In this document: positions 53,433 to 61,493 of the stretch, piece after piece
Position numbering within the stretch: position 1 is the first letter of the stretch
Layout: each line of letters starts with the position of its first letter
Assembly (NCBI RefSeq): GCF_009740285.1
Contig: NZ_CP046566.1
Span: forward strand, 1,918,501 to 1,982,500
Origin: Phnomibacter ginsenosidimutans
GTDB lineage: Bacteria > Bacteroidota > Bacteroidia > Chitinophagales > Chitinophagaceae
Reading direction: 5' to 3'
Length of the DNA: 64,000 nt
The notes under the pieces: generated by a model
What the model saw: the letters and a program-made list of their open reading frames with translations, nothing else
The model's database searches: none
What the model was told of the DNA's origin: nothing
Made by a program: the position numbers and the translations under genes

Positions 53433-54474
53433 ATGCCCTTAATACAGCGGTTAATTGCTGCACATCTTGCAGCGAATGCGCCGCTGTAAATACTGCACGG
53501 TTGAGTGGCTTACCAGCAGGATTTGGATAAGCAAAAGAGGAGATGAGGATGTTGTGTTGTGCAAACCAATGCTCATCCATGTCGGTAGGTAAAAACAAAA
53601 TGGGAAGTTGTGGATGCAATACAAAAGAAGTAGAGTGCTGTACTTGTTCTTTCATCCAATGGTAATGCTGTTGCAGCTTTACTCTTTGTGCTTCATACAA
53701 TGTGGTTGCTTGCTGCCATGCATGCAACACTGCAGGCATGGGTGGAGTAGTGGCTGCGTAAAACGGATTGCTGCGCAAGGCAGCTGCGGTGCTGGCATTG
53801 CTGCATGCAACAGCACCAGCCTGCACACCCAATGCTTTCGACATGGAAAAAGAAATCATCCATTCGATGTTCTCTTTTTGCGGCAAAAAAGAAGCTACGC
53901 CTTTTCCATTGTTTCCGGTTATACCAATGCCGTGGCTATCATCAATCAACACGATCGATGGCTTTTGCATGGCAGATAAAAATTGCCAGTCGTATGCCAC
54001 GGGAGCTAACGGGTTCACTGCATCTGCAATGATTGCATATGGCCCTTCGTATGTATGGTTGTTGATTTGCTCCACTACATGCTGACTCCATGTTTCAAAT
54101 GAAGTTGTGGCTGATTGAATGCCTGCTGCTAATACTGCGGGATGACAATTGGGTGCTGCAAAAATGGGACAGTTCAATTGTTGAATAGAGTGCACTGCTG
54201 CTTGTCCTGCTGCAAATCCACCAGCAAATAATACTGTGTCTGCAGCAGCTAACCAATCACTGATTTGCGCCTCTGCTTCACTGTATATTTTTAATGGAGT
54301 GTTTGAAATACGGGCACTGGGTTGCATCAGTCCGTACTTGTCTAATCCTTCTTTTACCCATTGCATAAATGCAGGGTGCGATGCCATGCCTAAGTAACTA
54401 TAGCCGGAAAAGAAAAGTTGTTCTCCTTGTTCAGTAGTGGCAAAATTACCCGGTGTTTGTAACAGTGTTTGCAT
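53431..54474 (-). CDS. 8-amino-7-oxononanoate synthase-like PLP enzyme
   Basis: A 347-residue alpha-oxoamine synthase family protein. Conserved PLP features: FSGYSYLGMASHP (about 22-34), SARISNTPLKIYSEAE (about 52-67), VLIDDSHGIGITGNNGKG (about 174-191, Asp-His), and the Schiff-base Lys in MISFSMSKALGVQAGA (about 203-218). It is shorter than typical BioF (about 385) and no other biotin genes lie nearby. It may therefore be BioF, a 2-amino-3-ketobutyrate ligase relative or another acyl-CoA:amino acid condensing enzyme. It is flanked by terminators, so it is transcribed alone. Confidence 0.8.
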   Translation of the reverse strand: MQTLLQTPGNFATTEQGEQLFFSGYSYLGMASHPAFMQWVKEGLDKYGLMQPSARISNTPLKIYSEAEAQISDWLAAADTVLFAGGFAAGQAAVHSIQQLNCPIFAAPNCHPAVLAAGIQSATTSFETWSQHVVEQINNHTYEGPYAIIADAVNPLAPVAYDWQFLSAMQKPSIVLIDDSHGIGITGNNGKGVASFLPQKENIEWMISFSMSKALGVQAGAVACSNASTAAALRSNPFYAATTPPMPAVLHAWQQATTLYEAQRVKLQQHYHWMKEQVQHSTSFVLHPQLPILFLPTDMDEHWFAQHNILISSFAYPNPAGKPLNRAVFTAAHSLQDVQQLTAVLRA

Positions 54475-54534
54475 GTAAAACGCTTAGTTCAAAAGTAAGG
54501 GTTGTAAAATTGAATAATTTGAATAACAGCAATA

Positions 54535-54564
54535 GAAAAGCCCCACATGTTTGCGGGGCTTTTC
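54535..54564. terminator. Terminator of sucC
   Basis: GAAAAGCCCC/GGGGCTTTTC stem (54535-54544 with 54555-54564) with a 10-base loop, 23 bases past the minus-strand sucC stop. Confidence 0.8.
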
Positions 54565-54586
54565 TTATATCAAGTAAGACTTTACT

Positions 54587-55798
54587 TTAGGCTACTGCTT
54601 TGTTTACCAACTCGGCAGCTTCGCTCAGGAGGATGGCACTTTGTACCTGCAAGCCGCTTTCATCAATCAGCTTCTTGGCTTCTTCGGCATTGGTACCCTG
54701 CAGGCGAACAATGATAGGAATGTTGATTTCGCCAATGGTTTTGTAAGCATCAATTACACCTTGTGCTACACGGTCGCAACGAACAATACCACCAAAAATG
54801 TTGATGAGTATGGCTTTCACTTTGGGGTCTTTCAAAATAATGCGGAAACCGGCTTCAACAGTTTGTGCATTGGCGCTACCGCCTACATCCAGGAAGTTGG
54901 CTGGCTCACCACCACTCAGCTTAATCATATCCATGGTAGCCATGGCCAAACCGGCACCGTTAACCATACAGCCAACGTTGCCGTCGAGCTTTACAAAGTT
55001 CAGGTTGTATTGACCGGCTTCTACTTCAGTAGGATCTTCTTCGGTTACATCACGCAGCGCAGCGAGGTCAGGATGACGCATCAGCGCATTTTCATCCAAA
55101 CTCATTTTACAGTCAACTGCAATAATTTTTTCATCGCTGGTTTTGAACAGCGGGTTGATTTCGAGCATGCCGCAATCCAGCGCCACATAGGCATTGTACA
55201 AGTTGGTTACAAACTTTACGCAGCTTTTAAAAGCATCACCACTCAAGCCAAGGTTGAAGGCAATTTTACGTGCCTGAAAACCTTGCAGACCGCCACCGGG
55301 ATGTACCCACTCTTTAAAAATTTTCTCAGGCGTATTGTGTGCTACCTCTTCAATGTCCATACCGCCTTCGGTGCTGTACATAATCACGTTCTGGCCTTTG
55401 GCACGGTCGAGCAAAATAGAGAGGTAGAATTCCTTTACAGGATTGGGTCCGGGATAGTAAACATCCTGAGCCACCAATACTTTATTTACTTTTTTACCAG
55501 CAGGGCCAGTTTGAATCGTTACCAGTGTATGACCCAAAATGTTTTTGGCAATGTTGGTCACATCATCGAGGCTTTTGGCTACGGCTACACCACGCTGCTC
55601 ACTACCCTCAATTTTACCTTTACCACGGCCACCGGCATGTATTTGCGCTTTTATCACCGCAAAGTTGTTGCCTGTTTGCGTTTTAATCTGGCGGTAGGCT
55701 TCTTCCGCATGCATCACACTCTCCACGGCGATGCCTTCCTGCACTGGCACATTGTACTTTTTCAACAGCTCTTTTGCCTGATATTCGTGTAGGTTCAT
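54587..55798 (-). CDS. sucC: Succinyl-CoA synthetase beta subunit
   Basis: A 403-residue ADP/GDP-forming succinate-CoA ligase beta subunit of the citric acid cycle. ATG 55798 gives MNLHEYQAKELLKKYNVPV, the standard start. The ATP-grasp domain (about 5-235) includes KAQIHAGGRGKGK (about 45-57). The C-terminal CoA-ligase domain includes DGNVGCMVNGAGLAMATMD (about 265-283), NFLDVGGSAN (about 293-302) and INIFGGIVRCD (about 325-335). The alpha subunit gene (sucD) is not adjacent, as is common in Bacteroidota. Divergent from the DUF3276 gene. Confidence 0.96.
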   Translation of the reverse strand: MNLHEYQAKELLKKYNVPVQEGIAVESVMHAEEAYRQIKTQTGNNFAVIKAQIHAGGRGKGKIEGSEQRGVAVAKSLDDVTNIAKNILGHTLVTIQTGPAGKKVNKVLVAQDVYYPGPNPVKEFYLSILLDRAKGQNVIMYSTEGGMDIEEVAHNTPEKIFKEWVHPGGGLQGFQARKIAFNLGLSGDAFKSCVKFVTNLYNAYVALDCGMLEINPLFKTSDEKIIAVDCKMSLDENALMRHPDLAALRDVTEEDPTEVEAGQYNLNFVKLDGNVGCMVNGAGLAMATMDMIKLSGGEPANFLDVGGSANAQTVEAGFRIILKDPKVKAILINIFGGIVRCDRVAQGVIDAYKTIGEINIPIIVRLQGTNAEEAKKLIDESGLQVQSAILLSEAAELVNKAVA

Positions 55799-55906
55799 AT
55801 GGGGGCTTTTTTTTAGTGCGGCGAAGATAAGCCTTGCGTGTTTTGACCGTGCAGAAATTGCCGATTTTAGGCCCTTCATTTTCCACCAAAGCCTTTTTAT
55901 AAAAAG

Positions 55907-55936
55907 TTTGCTATTTCATTCTGGTCCCTATATTTG
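55907..55936 (+). promoter_or_regulatory. Bacteroidota-type promoter of the DUF3276 gene
   Basis: TTTG (55907-55910), 18-base spacer, TATATTTG (55929-55936): a full match to the phylum consensus. The predicted leader is about 40 bases. CCC stands directly before TA, as at the two tRNA promoters. Confidence 0.6.
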
Positions 55937-55981
55937 TTTTAACATTTTCAAAAAGAATTGTTAAACCAAAACTAACTACCT

Positions 55982-56434
55982 GTGGCCTACGAGCAGACCG
56001 ACAAGAAAATGGACAGTGTGTACAGTAAGCGCATTAAAGCCGGTAAAAGAAGAACCTATTTCTTCGATGTACGGTCAACCCGCGGAAATGATTACTTCCT
56101 GACCATCACCGAAAGCCGGAAACGATTCAATGAAGATGGCTACGACCGGCATAAGATTTTTTTGTACAAAGAAGATTTCAACAAGTTCATAAAGGGCCTC
56201 AACGAAGCAGTTGATTTTGTGAAAACAGAACTCATGCCCGATTTCGATTTCGATGCCTTCAACCACGATGAATATGATGGAGAAGGGGATGAGCAGGCTG
56301 CACCTGTGGCCGTAGCTGCTGTAGCACCTGTGGAAGAAGATGTGCCGGTGCCTGCACCCGTTGTGGTAAACGACCTGCCGCCAGCCAGCAGCAATGGAAA
56401 TACCCATTCGCTGGAAGAGGTAGATAAGTGGTAA
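55982..56434 (+). CDS. DUF3276 / PUR-alpha-like nucleic-acid-binding protein
   Basis: A protein of about 150 residues with the DUF3276 (bacterial PUR repeat) domain: SVYSKRIKAGKRRTYFFDVR (about 12-31), DYFLTITESRKRF (about 37-49) and KIFLYKEDFNKFIKGLNEAV (about 58-77). The second half (about 88-150) is acidic and Ala/Pro/Val-rich with low complexity. PUR-alpha-like proteins bind single-stranded DNA or RNA; the bacterial role is unsettled. The GTG at 55982 is the longest start, with ATG 56009 (MDSVYSKR) as alternative. It has a full-consensus promoter and its own terminator. Confidence 0.85.
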   Translation: MAYEQTDKKMDSVYSKRIKAGKRRTYFFDVRSTRGNDYFLTITESRKRFNEDGYDRHKIFLYKEDFNKFIKGLNEAVDFVKTELMPDFDFDAFNHDEYDGEGDEQAAPVAVAAVAPVEEDVPVPAPVVVNDLPPASSNGNTHSLEEVDKW

Positions 56435-56455
56435 TACTCATTTGCTCCAATAAAA

Positions 56456-56483
56456 CGGCTGCTTCAACTAATTGAAGCAGCCG
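56456..56483. terminator. Terminator between DUF3276 and rpe
   Basis: Perfect 12-bp stem CGGCTGCTTCAA/TTGAAGCAGCCG (56456-56467 with 56472-56483), CTAA loop, then CTTTGTTT on the plus strand and AAAA before it. It separates two convergent genes. Confidence 0.8.
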
Positions 56484-56507
56484 CTTTGTTTATTATATAC
56501 GTCCTGA

Positions 56508-57155
56508 TTACAAACTTTTCAATTGGGCAACTGCCGCCAACGGGTCTGCAGCGTTGAAAACGGAACTACCCGCCACAAGCACCGTTGCACCAGCCGCAAC
56601 AATTTCAGCGGCATTCTTTTCTCCCACGCCGCCATCAATTTCAATATCCACTTGCAGGCCACGGTCATCAATCATTTGGCGCAGTTGCTTGATTTTGTTG
56701 ATGGTGCCGGGGATGAAAGACTGTCCACCAAATCCGGGGTTTACACTCATCAAACACACCAGATCCATATCGCCTAAAATATTGTCGAGGCTGGCAATAG
56801 GCGTATGCGGATTCAGCGCTACACCGGCTTTCATACCCAGGCTTTTTATTTGCTGCACATTGCGGTGCAGGTGAGGACAAGCTTCAATGTGTACTGTCAA
56901 AATATCGGCACCTGCTTTCTTGAATGCTTCCGCATATTTCTCCGGCTCCAAAATCATCAGGTGTACATCGAAGGGTTTGCTGGTGGCTTTGCGCAGGCTT
57001 TCAATAACGGGCAACCCAAAGCTGATGTTGGGCACAAAACGGCCATCCATCACATCGAGGTGCAACCAATCAGCTTGCGAATCGTTCACCATGCGAAGGG
57101 CTGCATCCAAATGCAGAAAATCGGCTGCCAGCAGCGAAGGAGCAATCAATGCCAT
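56508..57155 (-). CDS. rpe: Ribulose-phosphate 3-epimerase
   Basis: A 215-residue TIM-barrel epimerase interconverting ribulose-5-phosphate and xylulose-5-phosphate in the pentose phosphate pathway. IAPSLLAADFLHLDAAL (about 3-19), WLHLDVMDGRFVPNISFG (about 30-47, catalytic Asp and metal His), DVHLMI (about 63-68, metal His), MSVNPGFGGQSFIP (about 135-148) and DIEIDGGVG (about 170-178, second Asp) are all present. Length is normal. ATG 57155 is the only reasonable start. Confidence 0.96.
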   Translation of the reverse strand: MALIAPSLLAADFLHLDAALRMVNDSQADWLHLDVMDGRFVPNISFGLPVIESLRKATSKPFDVHLMILEPEKYAEAFKKAGADILTVHIEACPHLHRNVQQIKSLGMKAGVALNPHTPIASLDNILGDMDLVCLMSVNPGFGGQSFIPGTINKIKQLRQMIDDRGLQVDIEIDGGVGEKNAAEIVAAGATVLVAGSSVFNAADPLAAVAQLKSL

Positions 57156-57218
57156 ACAATCAGCGGTTGTTTATTTGCGGCAAATGTCGAGTTTGATTTC
57201 GAGTTTACAAGGTTGAAT

Positions 57219-57320
57219 CTTCAGAAGTTCGAAAGTTCCAAAGTTCCAGTGTTCACAAGTTCCAATGTTCAATGGAAAAGGCCTCAACATCTCAACCTAC
57301 CAACTTCCAAACCTTCCAAC
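57219..57320. repeat. Degenerate AAGTTCCA-type simple repeat
   Basis: Between rpe and the TPR lipoprotein gene, short units such as AAGTTC, AGTTCCA and TGTTC recur about seven times from 57224 to 57270, then CAACTTCCAA/CCTTCCAACC variants to about 57320. There is no coding pattern. Such tracts are familiar intergenic filler in Bacteroidota genomes. Confidence 0.5.
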
Positions 57321-57329
57321 CAGTACACC

Positions 57330-58148
57330 TCACTTCCCCAACCGCTCCAGTGCTTCCTTCGCTTCTGGTATGTTGTTGCTGATGAGCACACAACGTTCGT
57401 AAGCCTTGATGGCAGCGGCTTTGCGGCCCGCGGTTTCTTCGCTTTTACCCAGCCAATACCAGGCCTCTGCATTCTTGGCATCAATCTCTACCAGCTTGGC
57501 AAAAGTGGCAGCAGCTTGTGCAGCATTGCCTTCATCAAACCAGGCGAAACCTTTTTCCATGTAGGCATCGGTAAATGCATAATCGTAGCGGATGGTGCTG
57601 TCCATCCATGCCCTGGCTTGTGCATAGTTTTTAATGGTATTGTAGTAAATGCCTTTTACATAGCACACACCTGTATACACTTCCCGGGTGGGAAACTGCC
57701 GTACAATTTGCGGGCAAAATGTAAGCACCCTTTTGTCGCCGGCTTCGGCTAAAGTATTGGCCAAGCTCAAGAAAATGGTCGGCTCATCTGCTTTGCGTTG
57801 CAAATAATATTCATACGCAGCAATGGCTTTCGGGTATTGTTGTGCCGCTCTGTACAAATCGGCTTTTACCAAACTGTAAATTAGATTATTGACCGTGTCT
57901 CGTTGCAGTAAGGTGTCACACCAGGTTGCAGCGGCATCGGTTTGATTGCGTTGGCTGAGGGTATCAATCAACCGGTCTATCAGCACCACACTATCCGGAT
58001 ATTGGGCTATTTGCTGTTCCATGCCGGCCAGCAGCGGGTCTTTGCTGGCAGCCGTTGTTGTTGTCTTGTCTGCTGCACCGTTGTTGTCGCAGGCTGTCAG
58101 GACACTGCTCAGCACCGCCATCAACAGCACTATTTTTCTACCAAACAT
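57330..58148 (-). CDS. TPR-containing lipoprotein
   Basis: A 272-residue protein beginning at ATG 58148: MFGRKIVLLMAVLSSVLTAC gives a signal with lipobox LTAC (Cys at residue 20). A Thr-rich linker follows, then helical TPR repeats from about 65 to 270 (ATWCDTLLQRDTVNNLIYSLVKADLYRAAQ, described in part; DAYMEKGFAWFDEGNAAQAAATFAKLVEID; AEAWYWLGKSEETAGRKAAAIKAYERC). TPR lipoproteins act as protein-protein scaffolds, frequently in envelope assembly. ATG 58178 is an alternative. The longer open frame upstream is antisense to the next gene and not protein-like. Divergent from the TolB-like gene. Confidence 0.8.
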   Translation of the reverse strand: MFGRKIVLLMAVLSSVLTACDNNGAADKTTTTAASKDPLLAGMEQQIAQYPDSVVLIDRLIDTLSQRNQTDAAATWCDTLLQRDTVNNLIYSLVKADLYRAAQQYPKAIAAYEYYLQRKADEPTIFLSLANTLAEAGDKRVLTFCPQIVRQFPTREVYTGVCYVKGIYYNTIKNYAQARAWMDSTIRYDYAFTDAYMEKGFAWFDEGNAAQAAATFAKLVEIDAKNAEAWYWLGKSEETAGRKAAAIKAYERCVLISNNIPEAKEALERLGK

Positions 58149-58285
58149 CTTTCGTTCCTTTTGCTGCAAATAACGCATAAATAGCTGTTGCGTATTGTGG
58201 GCACCCTCGTCAACGTTCGTACCATCATTTGCATACCTCCGCCAAATCGGACAAAGGCATGACAAATGAAACCCGGCAGGGGAGT

Positions 58286-58293
58286 TACTTTTG
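58286..58293 (+). promoter_or_regulatory. Possible -7 box of the TolB-like gene
   Basis: TACTTTTG matches TAnnTTTG and equals the tRNA-Ser -7 box, 15 bases before the ATG. No -33 TTTG at the usual spacing; tentative. Confidence 0.3.
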
Positions 58294-58307
58294 CCGGATA
58301 GCCAAAA

Positions 58308-59417
58308 ATGAACCGCATGAATAAACTGATGCTGCCTGTGATGCTCCTCATATCCGGAGCTGTTTTGTTTTCTTTTACCGGAAAAGTGTCGCCCATGGAG
58401 CTGGTCTCTACTGATTCGCTTCGTTATGCCGACGAGAAAAACCTTCGCAACATACAACAACTCACTTTTGGCGGCGACAATGCCGAGGCTTATTTCAGCT
58501 TCGATGATCAGTGGATTATTTTCCAGAAAACAAATCCCAAAGAAGGCATCACCTGCGATCAGATGTTTATTGGCAAAGTGCCTGCACCCGGCGAAAAGTT
58601 TACCTACAAAATGGTGAGCACCGGCAAAGGCCGCACTACCTGTGGTGCTTTTACCAAAGATGGCAAGCACGTGATTTACGCCAGCACTCACTTGGGTTCA
58701 AGCGATTGCCCACCGGTGCCCGACCGCAGCAAGTATGGCAACAAATACATTTGGCCGCTCTACGATAGTTACGACATTTTCATGGCCGACTACAATGGTA
58801 AAATTGTAAAGCAATTGACCAATGCCAAGGGTTACGATGCCGAAGCTACCCTGAGCCCCGATGGTAAAAAAATGCTGTACACCAGCACCAAGAGCGGCGA
58901 CCTCGAACTGTGGATTATGGACCTGAAAACCGGTAAGGAAAAGCAAGTAACCAATATGCTGGGCTACGATGGCGGTGCCTGGTTTAGCCCCGATGGTAAA
59001 AAGATTATCTGGAGAGCTTCACGCCCCACCACACCCGAAGACATTAAAGCCTACAAAGATTTGCTGGCCGAAAACCTGGTAGCGCCAACCAATATGGAAG
59101 TGTGGATTGCCAATGCCGATGGCAGCAATCCAAAGAAAGTTACCGCTTACGGACAAGCCAACTGGGCACCTACGTACATGCCCGATAGCAAACGCATTCT
59201 CTTTGCCAGCAACCATGAGTACAAGCGGGGTTTTCCTTTCAACCTGTACATGATTAATGAAGATGGCAGCAACCTCACTAAAGTGAGCCGCGACCAAGGT
59301 TTTGATGCCTTCCCGATGTTTAGCTACAGCGGCAAAAAGATTCTGTTTTGCAGCAACCGCAACAATGGCGGCACCCGTGATACCAATGTGTTTTTGGCCG
59401 ATTGGGTAGAAGAATAA
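58308..59417 (+). CDS. TolB-like beta-propeller (WD40/PD40) secreted protein
   Basis: A 369-residue protein with an N-terminal signal or anchor (MNRMNKLMLPVMLLISGAVL). PD40 repeats give a propeller: AYFSFDDQWIIFQK (about 62-75), GAFTKDGKHVIYAST (about 112-126), ATLSPDGKKMLYTSTKSGD (about 181-199), AWFSPDGKKIIWRAS (about 224-238), TYMPDSKRILFASN (about 285-298) and PMFSYSGKKILFCSNRNNGG (about 337-356). It is a periplasmic binding or enzyme scaffold rather than TolB proper, since no Tol-Pal genes are near and the TolB N-terminal domain is missing. Monocistronic, upstream of the 154-residue membrane protein gene. Confidence 0.85.
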   Translation: MNRMNKLMLPVMLLISGAVLFSFTGKVSPMELVSTDSLRYADEKNLRNIQQLTFGGDNAEAYFSFDDQWIIFQKTNPKEGITCDQMFIGKVPAPGEKFTYKMVSTGKGRTTCGAFTKDGKHVIYASTHLGSSDCPPVPDRSKYGNKYIWPLYDSYDIFMADYNGKIVKQLTNAKGYDAEATLSPDGKKMLYTSTKSGDLELWIMDLKTGKEKQVTNMLGYDGGAWFSPDGKKIIWRASRPTTPEDIKAYKDLLAENLVAPTNMEVWIANADGSNPKKVTAYGQANWAPTYMPDSKRILFASNHEYKRGFPFNLYMINEDGSNLTKVSRDQGFDAFPMFSYSGKKILFCSNRNNGGTRDTNVFLADWVEE

Positions 59418-59507
59418 AACCTTCCTTACCTTTTACGGTTATGGTAAATTGATGGGCGAGCAGTTGCAAAAACGCTTTCCTTTGCTTCAATCAAAAAATC
59501 ATTTTGT

Positions 59508-59972
59508 ATGTACGCAGGTTCAGTTCATTTGCACAATGTGCTTCGCTGGGTCATCCTTATTTTATTGTTGTTGAATGTGTATCGTCATGCTACGGCATCG
59601 GCGCAGCCTTATGGCGAAAAAGACCGTAAGCTCGGTTTGTTCCTCATGATTGCCAGCCACATCATGTTGCTGTTGGGTTTGTTTCAGTACTTCGCCGGTG
59701 ACCTTGGTTTAAAAGTCATTACAAACGTTGGCATGGGCGAAACCATGAAGAATGCTGCAACCCGCTACTGGGCTGTGGAGCATGGCATCGGTATGATTCT
59801 CGCTATTGTTTTGGTAACCCTCGGTTACGGCGTTCGCAAAAAGCAGTTCAACGATTTTGTCAAACACCGTCGTGCCCTCATTTTATATACCATCGCCCTG
59901 CTTATTATTTTGGCCAGCATGCCTTGGCCATGGCGTGAAGGCGTAGGTCGCCCCTGGCTGCCAGGTATGTAA
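59508..59972 (+). CDS. Small four-helix membrane protein (often called cytochrome B)
   Basis: A 154-residue integral membrane protein with four predicted helices (about 9-27, 44-64, 90-113, 122-142). His residues lie in or near the helices (SVHLHNVLRW, IASHIMLLLG, VEHGIGMI, KHRRALIL), a pattern that leads databases to call relatives cytochrome B, though haem binding is unproved. Polar loops include MGETMKNAATRYW. A terminator at 59992-60021 follows, so it is transcribed separately from the Ldh gene. Confidence 0.75.
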   Translation: MYAGSVHLHNVLRWVILILLLLNVYRHATASAQPYGEKDRKLGLFLMIASHIMLLLGLFQYFAGDLGLKVITNVGMGETMKNAATRYWAVEHGIGMILAIVLVTLGYGVRKKQFNDFVKHRRALILYTIALLIILASMPWPWREGVGRPWLPGM

Positions 59973-59991
59973 TACTCAATTACAATATTTC

Positions 59992-60021
59992 AAAAGCGAT
60001 CTCCATGAGGTCGCTTTTTTT
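59992..60021 (+). terminator. Terminator after the four-helix membrane protein gene
   Basis: AAAAGCGATCT pairs with AGGTCGCTTTT (one G-T wobble, 59992-60002 with 60008-60018), followed by more T. Confidence 0.75.
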
Positions 60022-60049
60022 ATGCCGATAAAGCAAGACAAGTTATGTT

Positions 60050-60175
60050 TCGCACAGAGGGCACAGAGCTAACAGTAATTATAAATAAATCCGTGAAAAT
60101 CCGTTTCATCCACCAAATCCGCGTCCCATCATCCTTATCCTATCATCTCATTCCAAAAAACAAATAACAACCTAC
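60050..60175. repeat. Intergenic low-complexity filler with repeat-like words
   Basis: The stretch before the Ldh gene contains CACAGAGGGCACAGAG (tandem CACAGAG) and paired AATCCGTGAAAATCCGTTT/AAATCCGCGT words. I associate these with dispersed intergenic repeats in Bacteroidota. No gene, promoter match or hairpin is evident. No second copy occurs in this window. Confidence 0.35.
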
Positions 60176-60185
60176 CTTGCGGCGC

Positions 60186-61266
60186 ATGGAGCAGGTATTT
60201 GCATACAACCTTTTGCAGCAGTTTACGCTGCACACTTTTTAGCCATGGGCTGCCCCGAAGCCGATGCACAACTCGCCACCAACGTGTTGCTGAGTGCCGA
60301 TTTGCGGGGTATCGATAGCCACGGCATTGCCCGCCTCAGCGGCTACTGGCGGCTGTACGAAGCGGGTCGCATCAACCCCAAACCCAATGTGCGGGTGGTA
60401 CACGAAACACCCAGCACCGCCGTGGTCGACGGTGATAAAGGACTTGGTTTGGTAGTGGCACCCAAAGCCATGCAAGTGGCTATTGATAAAGCAACCAACG
60501 TAGGTACCGGTTGGGTGAGTGTGAAAAACAGCAACCACTTTGGTATTGCCGGTTATCATGCCATGATGGCCTTGCAACACGACATGATTGGTTGGGCCAT
60601 GACCAACGCCAGCGCCCTGGTAACGCCTACTTTCAGCAAAGAGAAAATGCTCGGCACCAATCCCATTTGCGTAGCCATTCCTGCTGGTGAGCAGCCGGCA
60701 TTTGTGGCAGATTTTGCTACCACCACTGCCGCCAATGGCAAGCTCGAAATATTGCAACGCAAAAATGCCGAAGCCCCACTGGGGTGGGTGCAGGATGCCG
60801 ATGGCGAACCCACCACCGATGCCAATGCTTTAAAAAAGGTGGCGCCCTGTTGCCCCTCGGTGGCGACCGGGAGCATGGCAGTCACAAGGGGTACGCATTG
60901 GGTAGCATCGTAGATATTTTTAGTGCCGTGCTCAGTGGTGCCAGTTATGGCCCTTGGGCACCGCCCTTTCCGGCCTATGTACCCATGCCCGACAATATGC
61001 CGGGTGAGGGGCTGGGTCATTTCCTCGGCGCCATGCGCATTGATGGTTTCCGACCGGCTGATGAGTTCAAACAACACATGGACAACTGGATTACCCGGTT
61101 TAAAAATGCAGTTCCATCCAACCCGGCACAACCCGTTTTGGTACCCGGCGATCCGGAGCGGGAAATGGAGGCGATCCGTGCTACACAGGGCATTCCATTA
61201 GTGGAGGCAGTGGTGCAAGACTTGGCCGCTTTGAGTAGTAAAACAGGTGTCGTTTTTCCTGCATAA
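60186..61266 (+). CDS. Ldh-family (malate/L-lactate/ureidoglycolate-type) dehydrogenase, two frame breaks
   Basis: A 360-residue NAD(P)-dependent oxidoreductase of the Ldh_2 family, distinct from the Rossmann lactate dehydrogenases. RGIDSHGIARLSGYW (about 41-55, catalytic His), DGDKGLGLVVAPKAMQVAI (about 83-101), SVKNSNHFGIAGYHAMMA (about 114-131), GTNPICVAIPAG and HGSHKGYALGSIVDIFSAVL mark it. Two separate one-base losses break the frame: the T5 run at 60236-60240 and the A6 run at 60832-60837. Adding one base to each gives continuous family sequence. Substrate (malate, sulfolactate, lactate or a sugar-derived 2-hydroxy acid) cannot be chosen. Start ATG 60186. Confidence 0.85.
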
Positions 61267-61493
61267 AACCGCAGGTCTGTAAAAGCAATGTCATAAAAAA
61301 AACTGCGGGTGAGTACAGGAAACTGCATGCAGAAAATGCTGTTATTTTGCCACACGCTGAAAACTACTTGCCTGTAGCCCATGCTATAGGCAATTTTTTG
61401 CAGCCTAATCATCGTTCACAAAAGCAATTGTAAACCAATGGAGCAAGGCCGGAACATACAAAAGGCTTTGCCCGACAGAAAAGAGAGACAGGT

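Noticed and set aside
54641-55792. 383-codon plus-strand open frame opposite sucC
   Set aside because: It mirrors sucC exactly, has no protein-like motif, and sucC is unmistakable on the other strand.
56805-57752. 315-codon plus-strand open frame across rpe and the TPR gene
   Set aside because: It spans two real minus-strand genes and the simple repeat; no motif.
58149-58691. N-terminal extension of the TPR lipoprotein frame
   Set aside because: The extension is antisense to the TolB-like gene and places about 180 odd residues before a clear lipoprotein signal at 58148.
3028-60837. Programmed frameshifting as explanation of the frame breaks
   Set aside because: The breaks occur in unrelated genes at short runs (4-7) without a shared slippery site or downstream structure, so error is simpler.
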